Positions 18,020 to 26,860 of a stretch of DNA of 33,840 bases are shown here, piece after piece. The stretch is from Flavobacteriales bacterium (lineage in GTDB: Bacteria > Bacteroidota > Bacteroidia > Flavobacteriales > BACL11): NCBI GenBank assembly GCA_018652335.1, contig JABICI010000047.1, positions 1-33,840 of the forward strand. The letters are read 5' to 3'. How positions within the stretch are numbered: the first letter of the stretch is position 1; each line of letters opens with the position of its first letter. Both the position numbers and the translations under genes were made by a program. The notes under the pieces were generated by a model. It was given only the letters and a program-made list of their open reading frames with translations. It did not search any database and had not been told where the DNA came from.

Positions 18020-20608
18020 TTACCCACATTTGCTGTAACCGCAGCTAACACACTTAAGACAGCCTTCTTCATATATTAATCCTTCATCTCCACATTCACC
18101 ACATGTATGATCACTAACTTTTGTTCCATCTGCAATAAATGTTTTAAGAGCTCTTACAACTCCACTTTTCCATGTGTTGATATTTTCATCATATAAGTTC
18201 ATTTTACCTATTAAATCAACAACATAATGTAGTGGCATACCATGTCTTAATACTCCAGAAATAAGTTTGGCATAATTCCAAAATTCTTTATTAAATGAAC
18301 GTGAAAGACCTCCCATAGTAACTTTATATCCGTCTTTATCTTCATATTGAAAATCATATTGTGAGGAGCCATCTTCTTTTCTTTTTTTCAGAACCCAACC
18401 ATACTCAACTGCAGCTGGCATGTTGAAAACATCTTCAGTTTTACCAGTGAAAATTTCATACGGTCTTCCATTTAAAAGCCCTACAACGGCTATCCATTTT
18501 TCTTTGTTATTTTGGAATCTTACAACCTTAGCATCGAGCCTTTCAGGTCTTGATGGGGCTTTAGTTTCTTTAAATTCAGAGTTTTCTAATACCTGTTCTT
18601 TTTTGTCATCAGCTGAAACAAGTACGCCTGATCTTGATCCGTCTCGATAAACTGTAATACCTTTTGTGCCTTGTTTCCAGGATTCTAAGTAGATATTACT
18701 GACTTCCTCTAACGATACATCATTTGGTAGATTAATCGTAGAACTTATTGAGTGAGTTACATATTTCTGTACTTTAGCTTGCATCTCTACTCTTTTAACC
18801 CAGTCAATTTCAGGTGCTGTACTACCATAATATGGACTTTTTTTAATATCTGTTTCACCTGTAATATCCATCCATTTTTTCAGATTATGATGATATACTG
18901 TAAATTCTTGCCACTTATCTCCAGAATCATCTATGAAGTCAACTTTTGCTTCTTTATCCTGCTCGTTGAGTTTTCTTCTTCTTTTGTAATGAGTCATAAA
19001 TACTGGTTCTATTCCTGATGATGTTTGAGCTAACATACTTAATGTCCCTGTTGGGGCAACAGTACTTATTGAGATATTTCTTCTTCCAAATTTCATCATT
19101 CTTTCATATACATCTGGCAATTCATTTTCTAACATCTGTACGAATTCTGAAGTTTTTTCAATTTTTGCATCAAAACCTACAAAGCTTCCTCTTGATAAAG
19201 ACATGTCAATAGAGCTATCAAATTCAGCTCTACATTTTTCTTTCATTATTTCTTCAACCTTTGCAATTGCTTCATCTGAGTCAATAGACATTCCTAAAGC
19301 AGCTACCATATCTGCAAGTGCGGTAAATCCTAGTCCTGTTCTCCTGCCTTCAACACCCGTTTTCAACAATAATTCCCATGTTTCTCTTTCAACTGCTTTA
19401 ATTTTTTCAGGTTCTTCATCTGAGTCAATTTTTGATAAAATTCTGCCGATAGCTTCATTTTCTAAATCTACTAAATCATCCATTAATCTTTGTCCTTCGT
19501 ATGTAGCTTTATAAAAATCCTCCATAAGAAATTTAGCATCTTTAGTAAATGGATTTTCTACAAAATTATAAAGATTCATAGCAATTAATCTACAACTATC
19601 TCCTCCTTGCATTGCAATCTCAGAGCAAGGGTTTGTAGAAGTGTTTTTATAGCCTGGATATACAGATGAAGTCGAATACCAGTGTTGTCTGTCCCAAAAA
19701 ATCAAACCAGGTTCTGCTGTATTATGTGCGCATTCAATAATTGTATCCCATAATTCTTTAGCATTAACAGTTTTAGTGAATTTTGGAGTGTTAGAATCAA
19801 TTGGCCATTTATGTGTATATTCACTATTAGTTTCTACCGCATTCATAAATTCGTCAGACAATCTAATCGAAATATTTGCACCTGTTACTTTTTGTAAATC
19901 TTGTTTAATTGTAATAAATTCTTTTACATCGGGGTGAGCGATATCCATAGATAGCATTAAAGCACCTCTTCTCCCATTCTGGGCAACTTCTCTTGTCGTA
20001 TTTGAAAAACGATTCATGAATGAAACTGCTCCAGAAGTACTTTTTGCAGCATTTGAGACACTTGCCCCTGTTGGTCTTAAATTAGAAATATCAACTCCAA
20101 CCCCACATCTTCTTTTAAAAAGTTGCGCTAATTGTTGATCTGTATAAAAAACTCCGCCATATGAGTCGTGTAATTCTGGTACCACAATGCAATTTGAGAG
20201 TGAAGCTAATTGGTACGAATTCCCCAACGAACTCATAACGCTCCCTTGAGGAATTATATGTCCAAAATCTTTAAAATATTTATAAACTTTTTCTTCTGTT
20301 AAGTCTTCTCTTTCTTGTCCATATTGTGAAAGAAATTTTGCGCTACCATTTAGGTTATATTTTAACTTGTAATCGGCTTCAATTCTTCCAAATTCTTTTG
20401 CCATTCTTTTATGCATGTCATCAGGAGATAATTCAACAAATTCTCCCGTATTATTTTTTACAGCATACTTATTCATCCAGGTTGTTGCGGCCAATTCATC
20501 ACCCTTAAAATAAGATATAGATGATTTTAGAACTTGTTCATAAGAGTATATTTTCTGGCTTTTTGTTTCAACTTGGTGTTTTTTCTGCTGCTTTAAAATA
20601 GTGGACAT
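18020..20608 (-). CDS. nrdJ: Adenosylcobalamin-dependent (class II) ribonucleotide reductase
   Basis: This 862-residue class II enzyme reduces ribonucleotides to deoxyribonucleotides without a separate radical-generating subunit. An ATP-cone-like region is not evident. The catalytic barrel has LASLSNCIVVPELHDSYGG (first redox Cys), RRCGVGVDISNLRPTGA, NPCSEIAMQGGDSCRL (catalytic Asn, thiyl Cys and Glu) and APTGTLSMLAQTSSGIEP. The C-terminal tail CGECGDEGLIYEEGCLKCVSCGYSKCG has the zinc-type/redox Cys pairs typical of NrdJ. Use of this enzyme needs vitamin B12, made or imported by genes outside the window. No cobalamin riboswitch is visible upstream. Confidence 0.95.
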   Translation of the reverse strand: MSTILKQQKKHQVETKSQKIYSYEQVLKSSISYFKGDELAATTWMNKYAVKNNTGEFVELSPDDMHKRMAKEFGRIEADYKLKYNLNGSAKFLSQYGQEREDLTEEKVYKYFKDFGHIIPQGSVMSSLGNSYQLASLSNCIVVPELHDSYGGVFYTDQQLAQLFKRRCGVGVDISNLRPTGASVSNAAKSTSGAVSFMNRFSNTTREVAQNGRRGALMLSMDIAHPDVKEFITIKQDLQKVTGANISIRLSDEFMNAVETNSEYTHKWPIDSNTPKFTKTVNAKELWDTIIECAHNTAEPGLIFWDRQHWYSTSSVYPGYKNTSTNPCSEIAMQGGDSCRLIAMNLYNFVENPFTKDAKFLMEDFYKATYEGQRLMDDLVDLENEAIGRILSKIDSDEEPEKIKAVERETWELLLKTGVEGRRTGLGFTALADMVAALGMSIDSDEAIAKVEEIMKEKCRAEFDSSIDMSLSRGSFVGFDAKIEKTSEFVQMLENELPDVYERMMKFGRRNISISTVAPTGTLSMLAQTSSGIEPVFMTHYKRRRKLNEQDKEAKVDFIDDSGDKWQEFTVYHHNLKKWMDITGETDIKKSPYYGSTAPEIDWVKRVEMQAKVQKYVTHSISSTINLPNDVSLEEVSNIYLESWKQGTKGITVYRDGSRSGVLVSADDKKEQVLENSEFKETKAPSRPERLDAKVVRFQNNKEKWIAVVGLLNGRPYEIFTGKTEDVFNMPAAVEYGWVLKKRKEDGSSQYDFQYEDKDGYKVTMGGLSRSFNKEFWNYAKLISGVLRHGMPLHYVVDLIGKMNLYDENINTWKSGVVRALKTFIADGTKVSDHTCGECGDEGLIYEEGCLKCVSCGYSKCG

Positions 20609-20850
20609 ATTTTCAGGATATTATAGTGGTTAATTATCGTTGTACTTTTATCACTACAAGTTTAAAAAGAAAGTCAAATATTAGAACAATGTTCCACAAA
20701 CGATTCTTAACAGTTTTTTCAACAATAAGTTAATAAGTAGCTTAAGTAGTTGAAAATTAATTAAATGAGATTATTTTAAATTCAGTTTGTTTTTTTCTTT
20801 CTAGATATAAAAAAATTTTTCAAATCTTTTTATATTATGAACTGTAAGGT
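20609..20850. promoter_or_regulatory. nrdJ upstream region with DnaA-box-like 9-mers and dyads
   Basis: This 242-nt AT-rich spacer lies upstream of nrdJ and downstream of purQ. It holds TGTTCCACA (20690-20698) inside a perfect dyad GAACA-A-TGTTC (20684-20694). It also holds TTTTCAACA (20716-20724) facing GTTGAAAA (20749-20756), and TTGTA/TACAA arms at 20640-20659. The 9-mers resemble degenerate DnaA boxes (TTATCCACA). No perfect TAnnTTTG is present on the minus strand; TAAACTTG near 20660 is the closest. No ORF of note is present. Confidence 0.4.
20805..20835 (-). terminator. Weak AT-only hairpin after purQ
   Basis: ATATAAAAA (20805-20813) pairs with TTTTTATAT (20827-20835), 16 nt downstream of the purQ stop on the minus strand. 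With no G-C pairs in the stem it would be a weak terminator at best, though T-rich sequence lies within and after it. Confidence 0.25.
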
Positions 20851-21540
20851 TTAAATACTGAATTCTTGTAAGATACTTTCAAATAGAACAATACCATCTT
20901 GATTTTTAAGTTCATCATCAGCTGCTCTTTCAGGATGAGGCATTAATCCAAAAACATTTCGATTTTTGTTACAAATGCCTGCAATATTAAGTTTAGAGCC
21001 ATTAGGATTACTATTTGCTTCAACAACCCCATCTTTGTCTGAATATTTGAAGAGTATTTGGTCATTATTAATTAAAGAAGATAATATCTTATCATCCGCA
21101 TAGTATCTTCCTTCAGCATGAGCAATAGGGATTTTAATTGTATCCTCAGTGTATTTTTTTGTAATAATTGTGTTTTGAGAAATAGGTTTTAAATAAACAT
21201 TTTTACAAATAAATTTATGTGATGTGTTGTTTAAAAGCGCACCTGGTAATAGATTACTTTCAGTTAAAATTTGAAATCCATTACATATCCCCATTACATA
21301 TCCACCCGAATTTGCAAATTTAATTATCTCTTTCATTATAGGAGAGTATCTTGCCAATGCCCCAGAACGTAAATAATCACCGTAAGAAAACCCGCCTGGC
21401 AAAATAATAAAGTCAACTTTTTGAAGATTTGTATCCTTATGCCATAATTTAACAACTTCTTGTTTCAATTTTTTTTCTAAAATGTAAATAATATCCTGAT
21501 CACAATTAGAGCCTGGAAAAATAACAACACCAAATTTCAT
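20851..21540 (-). CDS. purQ: FGAM synthase subunit I (glutaminase)
   Basis: A 229-residue class I glutamine amidotransferase that supplies ammonia to PurL for conversion of FGAR to FGAM in purine synthesis. The catalytic triad is Cys86 (YVMGICNGFQ) with His202 and Glu204 (MPHPERA). The N-terminal MKFGVVIFPGSNCDQD is characteristic of PurQ. The stand-alone form implies separate purL (small type) and purS genes outside the window. It has its own promoter element, which overlaps the stop of the upstream DUF6427 gene. Confidence 0.95.
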   Translation of the reverse strand: MKFGVVIFPGSNCDQDIIYILEKKLKQEVVKLWHKDTNLQKVDFIILPGGFSYGDYLRSGALARYSPIMKEIIKFANSGGYVMGICNGFQILTESNLLPGALLNNTSHKFICKNVYLKPISQNTIITKKYTEDTIKIPIAHAEGRYYADDKILSSLINNDQILFKYSDKDGVVEANSNPNGSKLNIAGICNKNRNVFGLMPHPERAADDELKNQDGIVLFESILQEFSI

Positions 21541-21559
21541 AAAAATATATTTTAGATTA

Positions 21560-21567
21560 CAAACTTA
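21560..21567 (-). promoter_or_regulatory. -7 promoter element (TAAGTTTG) for purQ
   Basis: On the minus strand TAAGTTTG matches TAnnTTTG 19 nt before the purQ ATG. Its first three bases are the TAA stop codon of the DUF6427 gene. No PurR-like operator is evident. Confidence 0.6.
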
Positions 21568-22503
21568 CACATTAAAACCAATCATGTATTTATAATAGAT
21601 AGAAGAAATTACTAACAATAAAAACAAAATATTTGCAATCAATCTATTTTTTGTGTAAACAAAATAATTACCTAAAATTATTGAAAGAGGAAGAAACATA
21701 AAATAAAAATATTCACTTGTTGAATAAAGCGAAGTGATAAAACAAATAATAAAAAACCAGATTATTGTCATAAATGTTCTTCTTGATTTCATACTTTTTT
21801 TATACAGCCATGTAAATAACTCAAGAAAAGATAAAAGAGATATACAAATCAAGATAATGATCCAAATTTTTTTGGAATGATGCCACATGTTAATTGATGA
21901 AAATTCTGCATTCTGAAAATTAAAAAAGTCAGGCATAGTAATGCTACTATTTAAAAGAAAAGAAAAAATGAAGTAAAATAAATATGGTGTAATAAAGCCT
22001 AAGAATATTGTAGTTCCTATACGTAAATTTAAATTACTATAATTTATACCATTTATTATAAGAAGTAAAATTAAGCAGATTGTATTTGGGAATATGAATG
22101 ATATGACTGCAAGAATAAGAGAGGCATTATAAAATTGAGAAAATGGCAATTCTTTTTGGTAACTTTTTAATAGATTATTAAATAGGAATAACAATAAAAA
22201 AGTTGTAGTCCAAACTTTAATATTATTTGTAAATGCACAACTTATTAAAATGAAAATAAAACTAATTAGTAAGTTTTCTTTCTTAAGTATATTTTTTTCA
22301 TATATCATGTTATTTAGCCCCATACTAATAAGGAAAGGCAAGGCTATTGATATAATAAGTATTAGAAATGAGTTGATTTTAGTATTTTGGTAGACACTAT
22401 TAATATCATATTGAAATAAAGGGATACATGCAAAAATTATACAAAAAAATACGAAAAATATAATTGTTGATGGTTTAGGGTTTATTAGATGTTTTAAAAA
22501 CAT
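21565..22503 (-). CDS. DUF6427 family polytopic membrane protein
   Basis: The 312-residue protein is highly hydrophobic, with roughly eight to ten transmembrane helices (for example TIIFFVFFCIIFACIPLF and FLILIISIALPFLISMGL). The opening MFLKHLINPKPSTIIFF and the position near purine genes match my memory of DUF6427, a flavobacterial family of unknown function. Low-complexity Ile, Phe and Leu content limits motif reading. It is divergent from a 58-residue membrane ORF, and purQ follows 24 nt after its stop. I cannot assign a transport substrate or activity. Confidence 0.75.
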   Translation of the reverse strand: MFLKHLINPKPSTIIFFVFFCIIFACIPLFQYDINSVYQNTKINSFLILIISIALPFLISMGLNNMIYEKNILKKENLLISFIFILISCAFTNNIKVWTTTFLLLFLFNNLLKSYQKELPFSQFYNASLILAVISFIFPNTICLILLLIINGINYSNLNLRIGTTIFLGFITPYLFYFIFSFLLNSSITMPDFFNFQNAEFSSINMWHHSKKIWIIILICISLLSFLELFTWLYKKSMKSRRTFMTIIWFFIICFITSLYSTSEYFYFMFLPLSIILGNYFVYTKNRLIANILFLLLVISSIYYKYMIGFNV

Positions 22504-22522
22504 TTTTTTCGTTTAAAATATT

Positions 22523-22530
22523 TAAGTTTG
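22523..22530 (+). promoter_or_regulatory. -7 promoter element (TAAGTTTG) for the 58-residue ORF
   Basis: TAAGTTTG matches TAnnTTTG and lies 19 nt before ATG 22550, the same sequence and spacing as before purQ. It supports the small ORF being a real gene. Confidence 0.6.
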
Positions 22531-22549
22531 CAATAGAAAATTAAAAATT

Positions 22550-22726
22550 ATGAAAGAAATATTTTGTGCTATTGGAGATTTTTTCTCTTTAATCTTTATG
22601 GGTGTTGAAACTATTGGAAATTCAATCAATTATTTATATATATGTATTATATTTTTATTTTTAGTTATATGGACAGCTAAGATGTTAAAGCATAGAAAAG
22701 ATAATGAAGAGCACGCTCCTCTATAA
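22550..22726 (+). CDS. Small single-pass membrane protein (58 aa), DUF6341-like; absent from ORF track
   Basis: I translated this myself; it is just below the track's length limit. It starts MKEIFCAIGDFFSLIFMGVE, has one clear membrane helix (about residues 29-45, YLYICIIFLFLVIWTAKM), and ends with a basic then charged tail (KHRKDNEEHAPL). Support for it being real: a consensus promoter element 19 nt upstream, tight fit in the gap between DUF6427 and purD, and my recollection that flavobacteria carry a short DUF6341 protein beside DUF6427 and purD. Its stop overlaps the purD stop by 6 nt, tail to tail. The family name is tentative and the function unknown. Confidence 0.7.
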   Translation: MKEIFCAIGDFFSLIFMGVETIGNSINYLYICIIFLFLVIWTAKMLKHRKDNEEHAPL

Positions 22727-23992
22727 ATCAAATCCAATGTCAGTTCGATAATACTTTTTGTTGAATGATATTTGTTTTGCACTATCATATGATGCTTTAA
22801 GTGCTAAATTTAAATTTTCTGCCAGTGATGTTAGAGCTAGAACTCTACCTCCATTTGTTTTTAAACCATCATCTAATTTAGTGCCTGCATGAAAAATAAT
22901 ACTTTTGTCTACTTTATCAGTGCCTAAAATTAACTTGTCCTTTTCATAATTTGAAGGATACCCTCCAGAAACTAGCATGACTGTAGCTGCAACTTCTGTA
23001 GAAATCTCTAAATCTCTTTCACTAAACGTTCCGTCATTTATTCCTCTTAGTAGATTTAAAAAATCTGATGAAATTCTAGGCAAAACAACTTCAGTCTCGG
23101 GGTCTCCCATCCTTACATTGTATTCAATTACTTTAGGTTGACCTTTTACATTAATCAGTCCAAAAAAGATAAAACCACTGTACCTAATATTATCTTTTAT
23201 AAGACCCTTAATTGTAGGCTTAATAATCTCTCTTTCTACTTTTTCTATATAAAACCTATCAGCAAAAGGGACGGGTGAAATTGCTCCCATTCCCCCAGTA
23301 TTTAATCCAGTATCTCCTTCTCCAATTCTTTTGTAGTCCTTTGCTGAAGGCAATATTTTATATGAGATGCCATCTGTAAGTGCAAAGACAGATAATTCTG
23401 TTCCTTCTAAAAACTCTTCAATTACTACTGTAGATGATGCTTTGCCAAATTTACCATCACATATCATTTTTTTTAATTCTTGCTTAGCTTCTTTTATATC
23501 ATTAATAATTAACACTCCTTTCCCCGCCGCAAGACCATCTGCTTTTAGAACATATGGAGGAGATAAACTTTCAAGGAATTTAGAGCTATCTTTAAGATTT
23601 TCCTTTGTAAAGGCTTTATATTTAGCTGTTGGAATATTATGTCTAAACATAAATTCTTTAGCAAACTTTTTACTTCCTTCTAATTTAGCTCCTTGTTTCG
23701 ATGGCCCAATAAGTGCAATATTTTTTAATTCATCGTCATTTTGAAAAAAATCGTAAATTCCATTTACTAAAGGGTCTTCAGGGCCAACCAAAACTATTGT
23801 GACTTCATTTATTAAAACAAATTTTTTTATACTTTTAAAATCATTTATTTCAATATCTACATTTGTGCCAACATCATTTGTACCTGCGTTTCCAGGAGCA
23901 ATAAAAAGCTTATTACAACTACTACTTTTAGAGATTTTCCAAGCAAAAGCATGTTCTCTTCCTCCACTTCCTAAGATTAATACGTTTATCAT
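22721..23992 (-). CDS. purD: Phosphoribosylamine-glycine ligase (GAR synthetase)
   Basis: This 423-residue ATP-grasp ligase joins glycine to phosphoribosylamine in purine synthesis. The N-terminal domain has VLILGSGGREHAFAWK, and GPEDPLVNGI follows. The ATP-grasp core has KADGLAAGKGVLI, VIEEFLEGTELSVFALTDG and GDTGLNTGGMGAISPVP, and the metal-binding end has YNVRMGDPETE. The gene starts 5 nt after yebC and is the third gene of a lepA-yebC-purD transcript. Its end overlaps the 58-residue plus-strand gene by 6 nt. Confidence 0.96.
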   Translation of the reverse strand: MINVLILGSGGREHAFAWKISKSSSCNKLFIAPGNAGTNDVGTNVDIEINDFKSIKKFVLINEVTIVLVGPEDPLVNGIYDFFQNDDELKNIALIGPSKQGAKLEGSKKFAKEFMFRHNIPTAKYKAFTKENLKDSSKFLESLSPPYVLKADGLAAGKGVLIINDIKEAKQELKKMICDGKFGKASSTVVIEEFLEGTELSVFALTDGISYKILPSAKDYKRIGEGDTGLNTGGMGAISPVPFADRFYIEKVEREIIKPTIKGLIKDNIRYSGFIFFGLINVKGQPKVIEYNVRMGDPETEVVLPRISSDFLNLLRGINDGTFSERDLEISTEVAATVMLVSGGYPSNYEKDKLILGTDKVDKSIIFHAGTKLDDGLKTNGGRVLALTSLAENLNLALKASYDSAKQISFNKKYYRTDIGFDL

Positions 23993-23997
23993 TTTTG

Positions 23998-24744
23998 TTA
24001 ATTATCCATTGCCATCATGATTTCTTCAGATAAATCCATGTTATGAAAGACTTGCTGGACATCATCATTTTCTTCAAGTAAATCTAATAATTTTAATACA
24101 TTTTTTGATTGTTCCACAGTAATTTTTTTATAATTATTTGGTATACGTTGAAGTTCAGAATTTATAATTTCAATTTTTAAATCTTCTAACTTAATTTGCA
24201 TATTATTAAAATCTATAAAGTCACAATAAATAGTTATTGCTTCAGAGTCTATCTCTAACTCTTCTAAACCAGCATCTATTAGTTCCATTTCGAAGTCATC
24301 AATGCTCATATTTATATTTTCTGAACTTAGCGTAAAAACTCCTTTACGATTAAATATAAATTCTAAAGATCCATTTGTTCCCAACGCTCCTTCACACTTA
24401 CTAAAATAAGATCGAACATCAGCAACTGTTCTGTTATTATTATTTGTCGCACAATCTATAAAAATAGCGATACCGTTAACTGCGTATCCCTCAAGAGACA
24501 TTTCTTCATAATTTGCCGTGTCTTTATCACTTGCTTTTTTAATTGCGCGCAATACATTATCTTTAGGCATGTTTGCTGTTTTTGCATTTTGCATCACTTG
24601 CCTAAGTCTTGAATTTGAATCAGGGTCTGAGCCTCCATCCTTTACAGCCATTACAATATCTTTTCCAATTCTAGTGAAGGTTTTGGCCATCTTTGACCAT
24701 CTTTTCATTTTTCTGGCTTTTCTAAATTCAAATGCTCTACCCAT
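23998..24744 (-). CDS. yebC: YebC/PmpR (TACO1) family protein
   Basis: A 248-residue YebC-family protein with the typical opening MGRAFEFRKARKMKRWSKMAKTFTRIGKDI and the segments GGSDPDSNSRLRQVMQNAK, MPKDNVLRAIKKA and GIAIFIDCATNNNNRTVADVR. The family was long annotated as transcriptional regulators. More recent work links YebC and TACO1 to translation of difficult (polyproline) stretches on the ribosome. Its place between lepA, another ribosome-associated factor, and purD fits a translation role. Gaps of 10 nt and 5 nt to its neighbours indicate one transcript. Confidence 0.93.
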   Translation of the reverse strand: MGRAFEFRKARKMKRWSKMAKTFTRIGKDIVMAVKDGGSDPDSNSRLRQVMQNAKTANMPKDNVLRAIKKASDKDTANYEEMSLEGYAVNGIAIFIDCATNNNNRTVADVRSYFSKCEGALGTNGSLEFIFNRKGVFTLSSENINMSIDDFEMELIDAGLEELEIDSEAITIYCDFIDFNNMQIKLEDLKIEIINSELQRIPNNYKKITVEQSKNVLKLLDLLEENDDVQQVFHNMDLSEEIMMAMDN

Positions 24745-24754
24745 TATTTAATTT

Positions 24755-26545
24755 TTAATCATCTAATTTTAAAACTGATAAGAATGCTTCTTGAGGTATT
24801 TCAACATTACCCACTTGCCTCATACGTTTTTTACCCTTCTTTTGCTTTTCTAGTAACTTTCTTTTTCTTGAAATATCTCCACCGTAACATTTTGCAGTAA
24901 CATCTTTTCTTAACGCCTTAACTGTTTCTCTTGAAATAATTTTCGCTCCGATTGCTGACTGAATTGCAATATCAAATTGTTGTCTAGGAATAAGTTCTTT
25001 TAATTTAGCACATAATTTCTTTCCAAGTGTATAAGAATTTGTTTTGTGAACTAAGGCTGACAACGCATCTACTGGATCCCCATTTAATAAAATATCTAGC
25101 TTAGATAGGACTGACGCTCTATATCCGATTGGCGAATAATCAAAAGAAGCATAGCCTTTCGATATAGATTTTAATCTATCATAAAAATCAAAAACAATTT
25201 CGCCTAAAGGCATTTCAAAGGATAGTTCAACTCTATCAGTAGTTAAGTATACTTGATTTGTTAGTTCACCACGTTTTGCAATGCAAAGACTCATCACGGG
25301 CCCTATAAAGTCAGATTTAGTTATGATTTGAGCTCTAATGTAAGGTTCATCAACACTTTCTAAAACACTAGGGTCTGGATAGTCAGACGGATTATGTATT
25401 TCAAGTTTTTCTCCGTTTCTTTTATATGCAAAATATGACACATTAGGTACAGTGGTTATCACTGTCATATCAAATTCTCTTTCAAGTCGTTCTTGTATAA
25501 TTTCCATATGTAGCATGCCTAAAAATCCACAACGAAATCCAAACCCAAGTGCTGCAGATGATTCTGTTTCAAAAGTTAAAGACGCATCATTTAATTGTAA
25601 TTTCTCCATTGAACTTCTGAGCTCTTCATAGTCTTCAGTATCAACGGGATAAATACCAGCAAAAACCATAGGTTTAACCTCTTCAAAGCCTTTGACTGGT
25701 TCTAAAGCAGCATTCTCACATGTTGTTATTGTGTCGCCAACTTTTACTTCTGTAGCTGATTTAATTCCTGAGATTATATAGCCAACTTCACCAGCTTGTA
25801 ATGTTTTTTTTGGAAATTGCTTTAATCTTAGGGCTCCAATTTCATCAGCATTATATTGCATGCCAGTAGCCATGAATTTCACCTTTTCACCTTTGTTTAT
25901 AGTTCCATTAATCACTTTAAAATAAGCTTCAACGCCTCTAAATGTATTATAAACAGAATCAAATATCATAGCTTGTAATGGAGCTTGATGATCTCCAATT
26001 GGCGGAGGTATTCTTTCAATAATTGAATTTAAGATAGATTCGATTCCTTGGCCTGTTTTGGCACTTGCAGCTAAAATATCATCATTTTCACACATTATTA
26101 GATTTACAATTTGATCTTTGACAACTTCGGGTTCTGCAGATGGAAGATCAATTTTATTTAAAACAGGAATGATTGTTAAATCATGCTCTAATGCAAGGTA
26201 AAGATTTGATATAGTTTGAGCTTGAATTCCCTGTGCGGCATCTACAATTAAAAGAGCTCCCTCACATGCGGCAATAGATCTTGAAACTTCATAAGAGAAA
26301 TCAACATGTCCAGGGGTATCGATTAAGTTAAGTATATAATGCTCACCATTGCTGGTGTACTCCATTTGAATTGCATGACTTTTAATAGTAATTCCTCTTT
26401 CTTTTTCAAGATCCATATTGTCAAGAACTTGTTCTTCTGCTTCTCTTTCAGAAACTGCTCCTGTAAACTCTAATAGTCGATCTGCTAAAGTGGACTTTCC
26501 ATGATCTATATGTGCAATAATGCAAAAATTTCTAATGTTCTTCAT
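24755..26545 (-). CDS. lepA: Elongation factor 4 (LepA), ribosome back-translocase GTPase
   Basis: The 596-residue GTPase is a full-length LepA. The G motifs are [14 protein letters not shown] (G1), the switch I region RGITIK, DTPGH (G3) and NKIDLP (G4). The C-terminal domain unique to LepA ends with [20 protein letters not shown] and [11 protein letters not shown] start at MKNIRNFC (ATG 26545); the track's start 9 nt upstream is a TTG that overlaps the promoter box. The gene leads the lepA-yebC-purD operon. Confidence 0.96.
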   Translation of the reverse strand: MKNIRNFCIIAHIDHGKSTLADRLLEFTGAVSEREAEEQVLDNMDLEKERGITIKSHAIQMEYTSNGEHYILNLIDTPGHVDFSYEVSRSIAACEGALLIVDAAQGIQAQTISNLYLALEHDLTIIPVLNKIDLPSAEPEVVKDQIVNLIMCENDDILAASAKTGQGIESILNSIIERIPPPIGDHQAPLQAMIFDSVYNTFRGVEAYFKVINGTINKGEKVKFMATGMQYNADEIGALRLKQFPKKTLQAGEVGYIISGIKSATEVKVGDTITTCENAALEPVKGFEEVKPMVFAGIYPVDTEDYEELRSSMEKLQLNDASLTFETESSAALGFGFRCGFLGMLHMEIIQERLEREFDMTVITTVPNVSYFAYKRNGEKLEIHNPSDYPDPSVLESVDEPYIRAQIITKSDFIGPVMSLCIAKRGELTNQVYLTTDRVELSFEMPLGEIVFDFYDRLKSISKGYASFDYSPIGYRASVLSKLDILLNGDPVDALSALVHKTNSYTLGKKLCAKLKELIPRQQFDIAIQSAIGAKIISRETVKALRKDVTAKCYGGDISRKRKLLEKQKKGKKRMRQVGNVEIPQEAFLSVLKLDD

Positions 26546-26551
26546 TGAAAA

Positions 26552-26559
26552 CAAAAATA
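26552..26559 (-). promoter_or_regulatory. -7 promoter element (TATTTTTG) for lepA-yebC-purD
   Basis: On the minus strand TATTTTTG matches TAnnTTTG and leaves only 6 nt before ATG 26545, so the transcript is predicted to be leaderless or to have a leader of a few nucleotides. Confidence 0.6.
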
Positions 26560-26605
26560 CATTTTTTCAGTTATTATAACTCTGTTATTTAATTAGATAT
26601 ATTCT

Positions 26606-26613
26606 TATATTTG
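26606..26613 (+). promoter_or_regulatory. -7 promoter element (TATATTTG) for the DUF2061 gene
   Basis: TATATTTG matches TAnnTTTG 19 nt before ATG 26633. It is the divergent partner of the lepA promoter. Confidence 0.55.
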
Positions 26614-26632
26614 ATATTTAAAATATAATTCA

Positions 26633-26860
26633 ATGAGTAAAATTAAGATTAGCAAAAGAAGGCATTTGATCAAAGCAATTACATGGAGTATCATTGCTTC
26701 AGTGACAACATTTTTTATCGGCAAAGCTTTTGGATTAGATAATGATAAAGCGTTTATGATTGTAATATTTGATCGTGCTTTGAAATTTATCTTATATTAT
26801 TTGCATGAACGAACTTGGTTTTCATCAAATTTAGGCATTTTAGAAAGATCGGATAATTAA
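26633..26860 (+). CDS. DUF2061 small membrane protein
   Basis: This 75-residue protein fits the DUF2061 family: a basic start (KISKRRHLIKAITWSIIASV), two membrane segments (about residues 15-30 and 41-56), and a tail with YYLHERTWF, the family's recognisable ending. Function is unknown; some relatives are fused to or located beside sulfate-assimilation or other metabolic genes. It has its own consensus promoter and ends with a 4-nt overlap with the convergent rhomboid gene. Confidence 0.88.
   Translation: MSKIKISKRRHLIKAITWSIIASVTTFFIGKAFGLDNDKAFMIVIFDRALKFILYYLHERTWFSSNLGILERSDN

Noticed and set aside
19203-19514. 103-codon plus-strand ORF inside nrdJ
   Set aside because: It is an antisense shadow with Ser/Ile-rich low complexity, inside a fully conserved gene.
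20690-20756. Chromosomal replication origin near nrdJ
   Set aside because: The DnaA-like 9-mers are degenerate and few, and dnaA, dnaN or other origin-linked genes are absent. A regulatory role for nrdJ is the simpler reading.
20609-20850. Possible cobalamin riboswitch upstream of nrdJ
   Set aside because: I see no B12-box-like conserved core and no GC-containing stem structure. The spacer is almost purely A/T with short dyads only.
23367-23744. 125-codon plus-strand ORF inside purD
   Set aside because: It is an antisense shadow of purD with no family resemblance and no promoter box.
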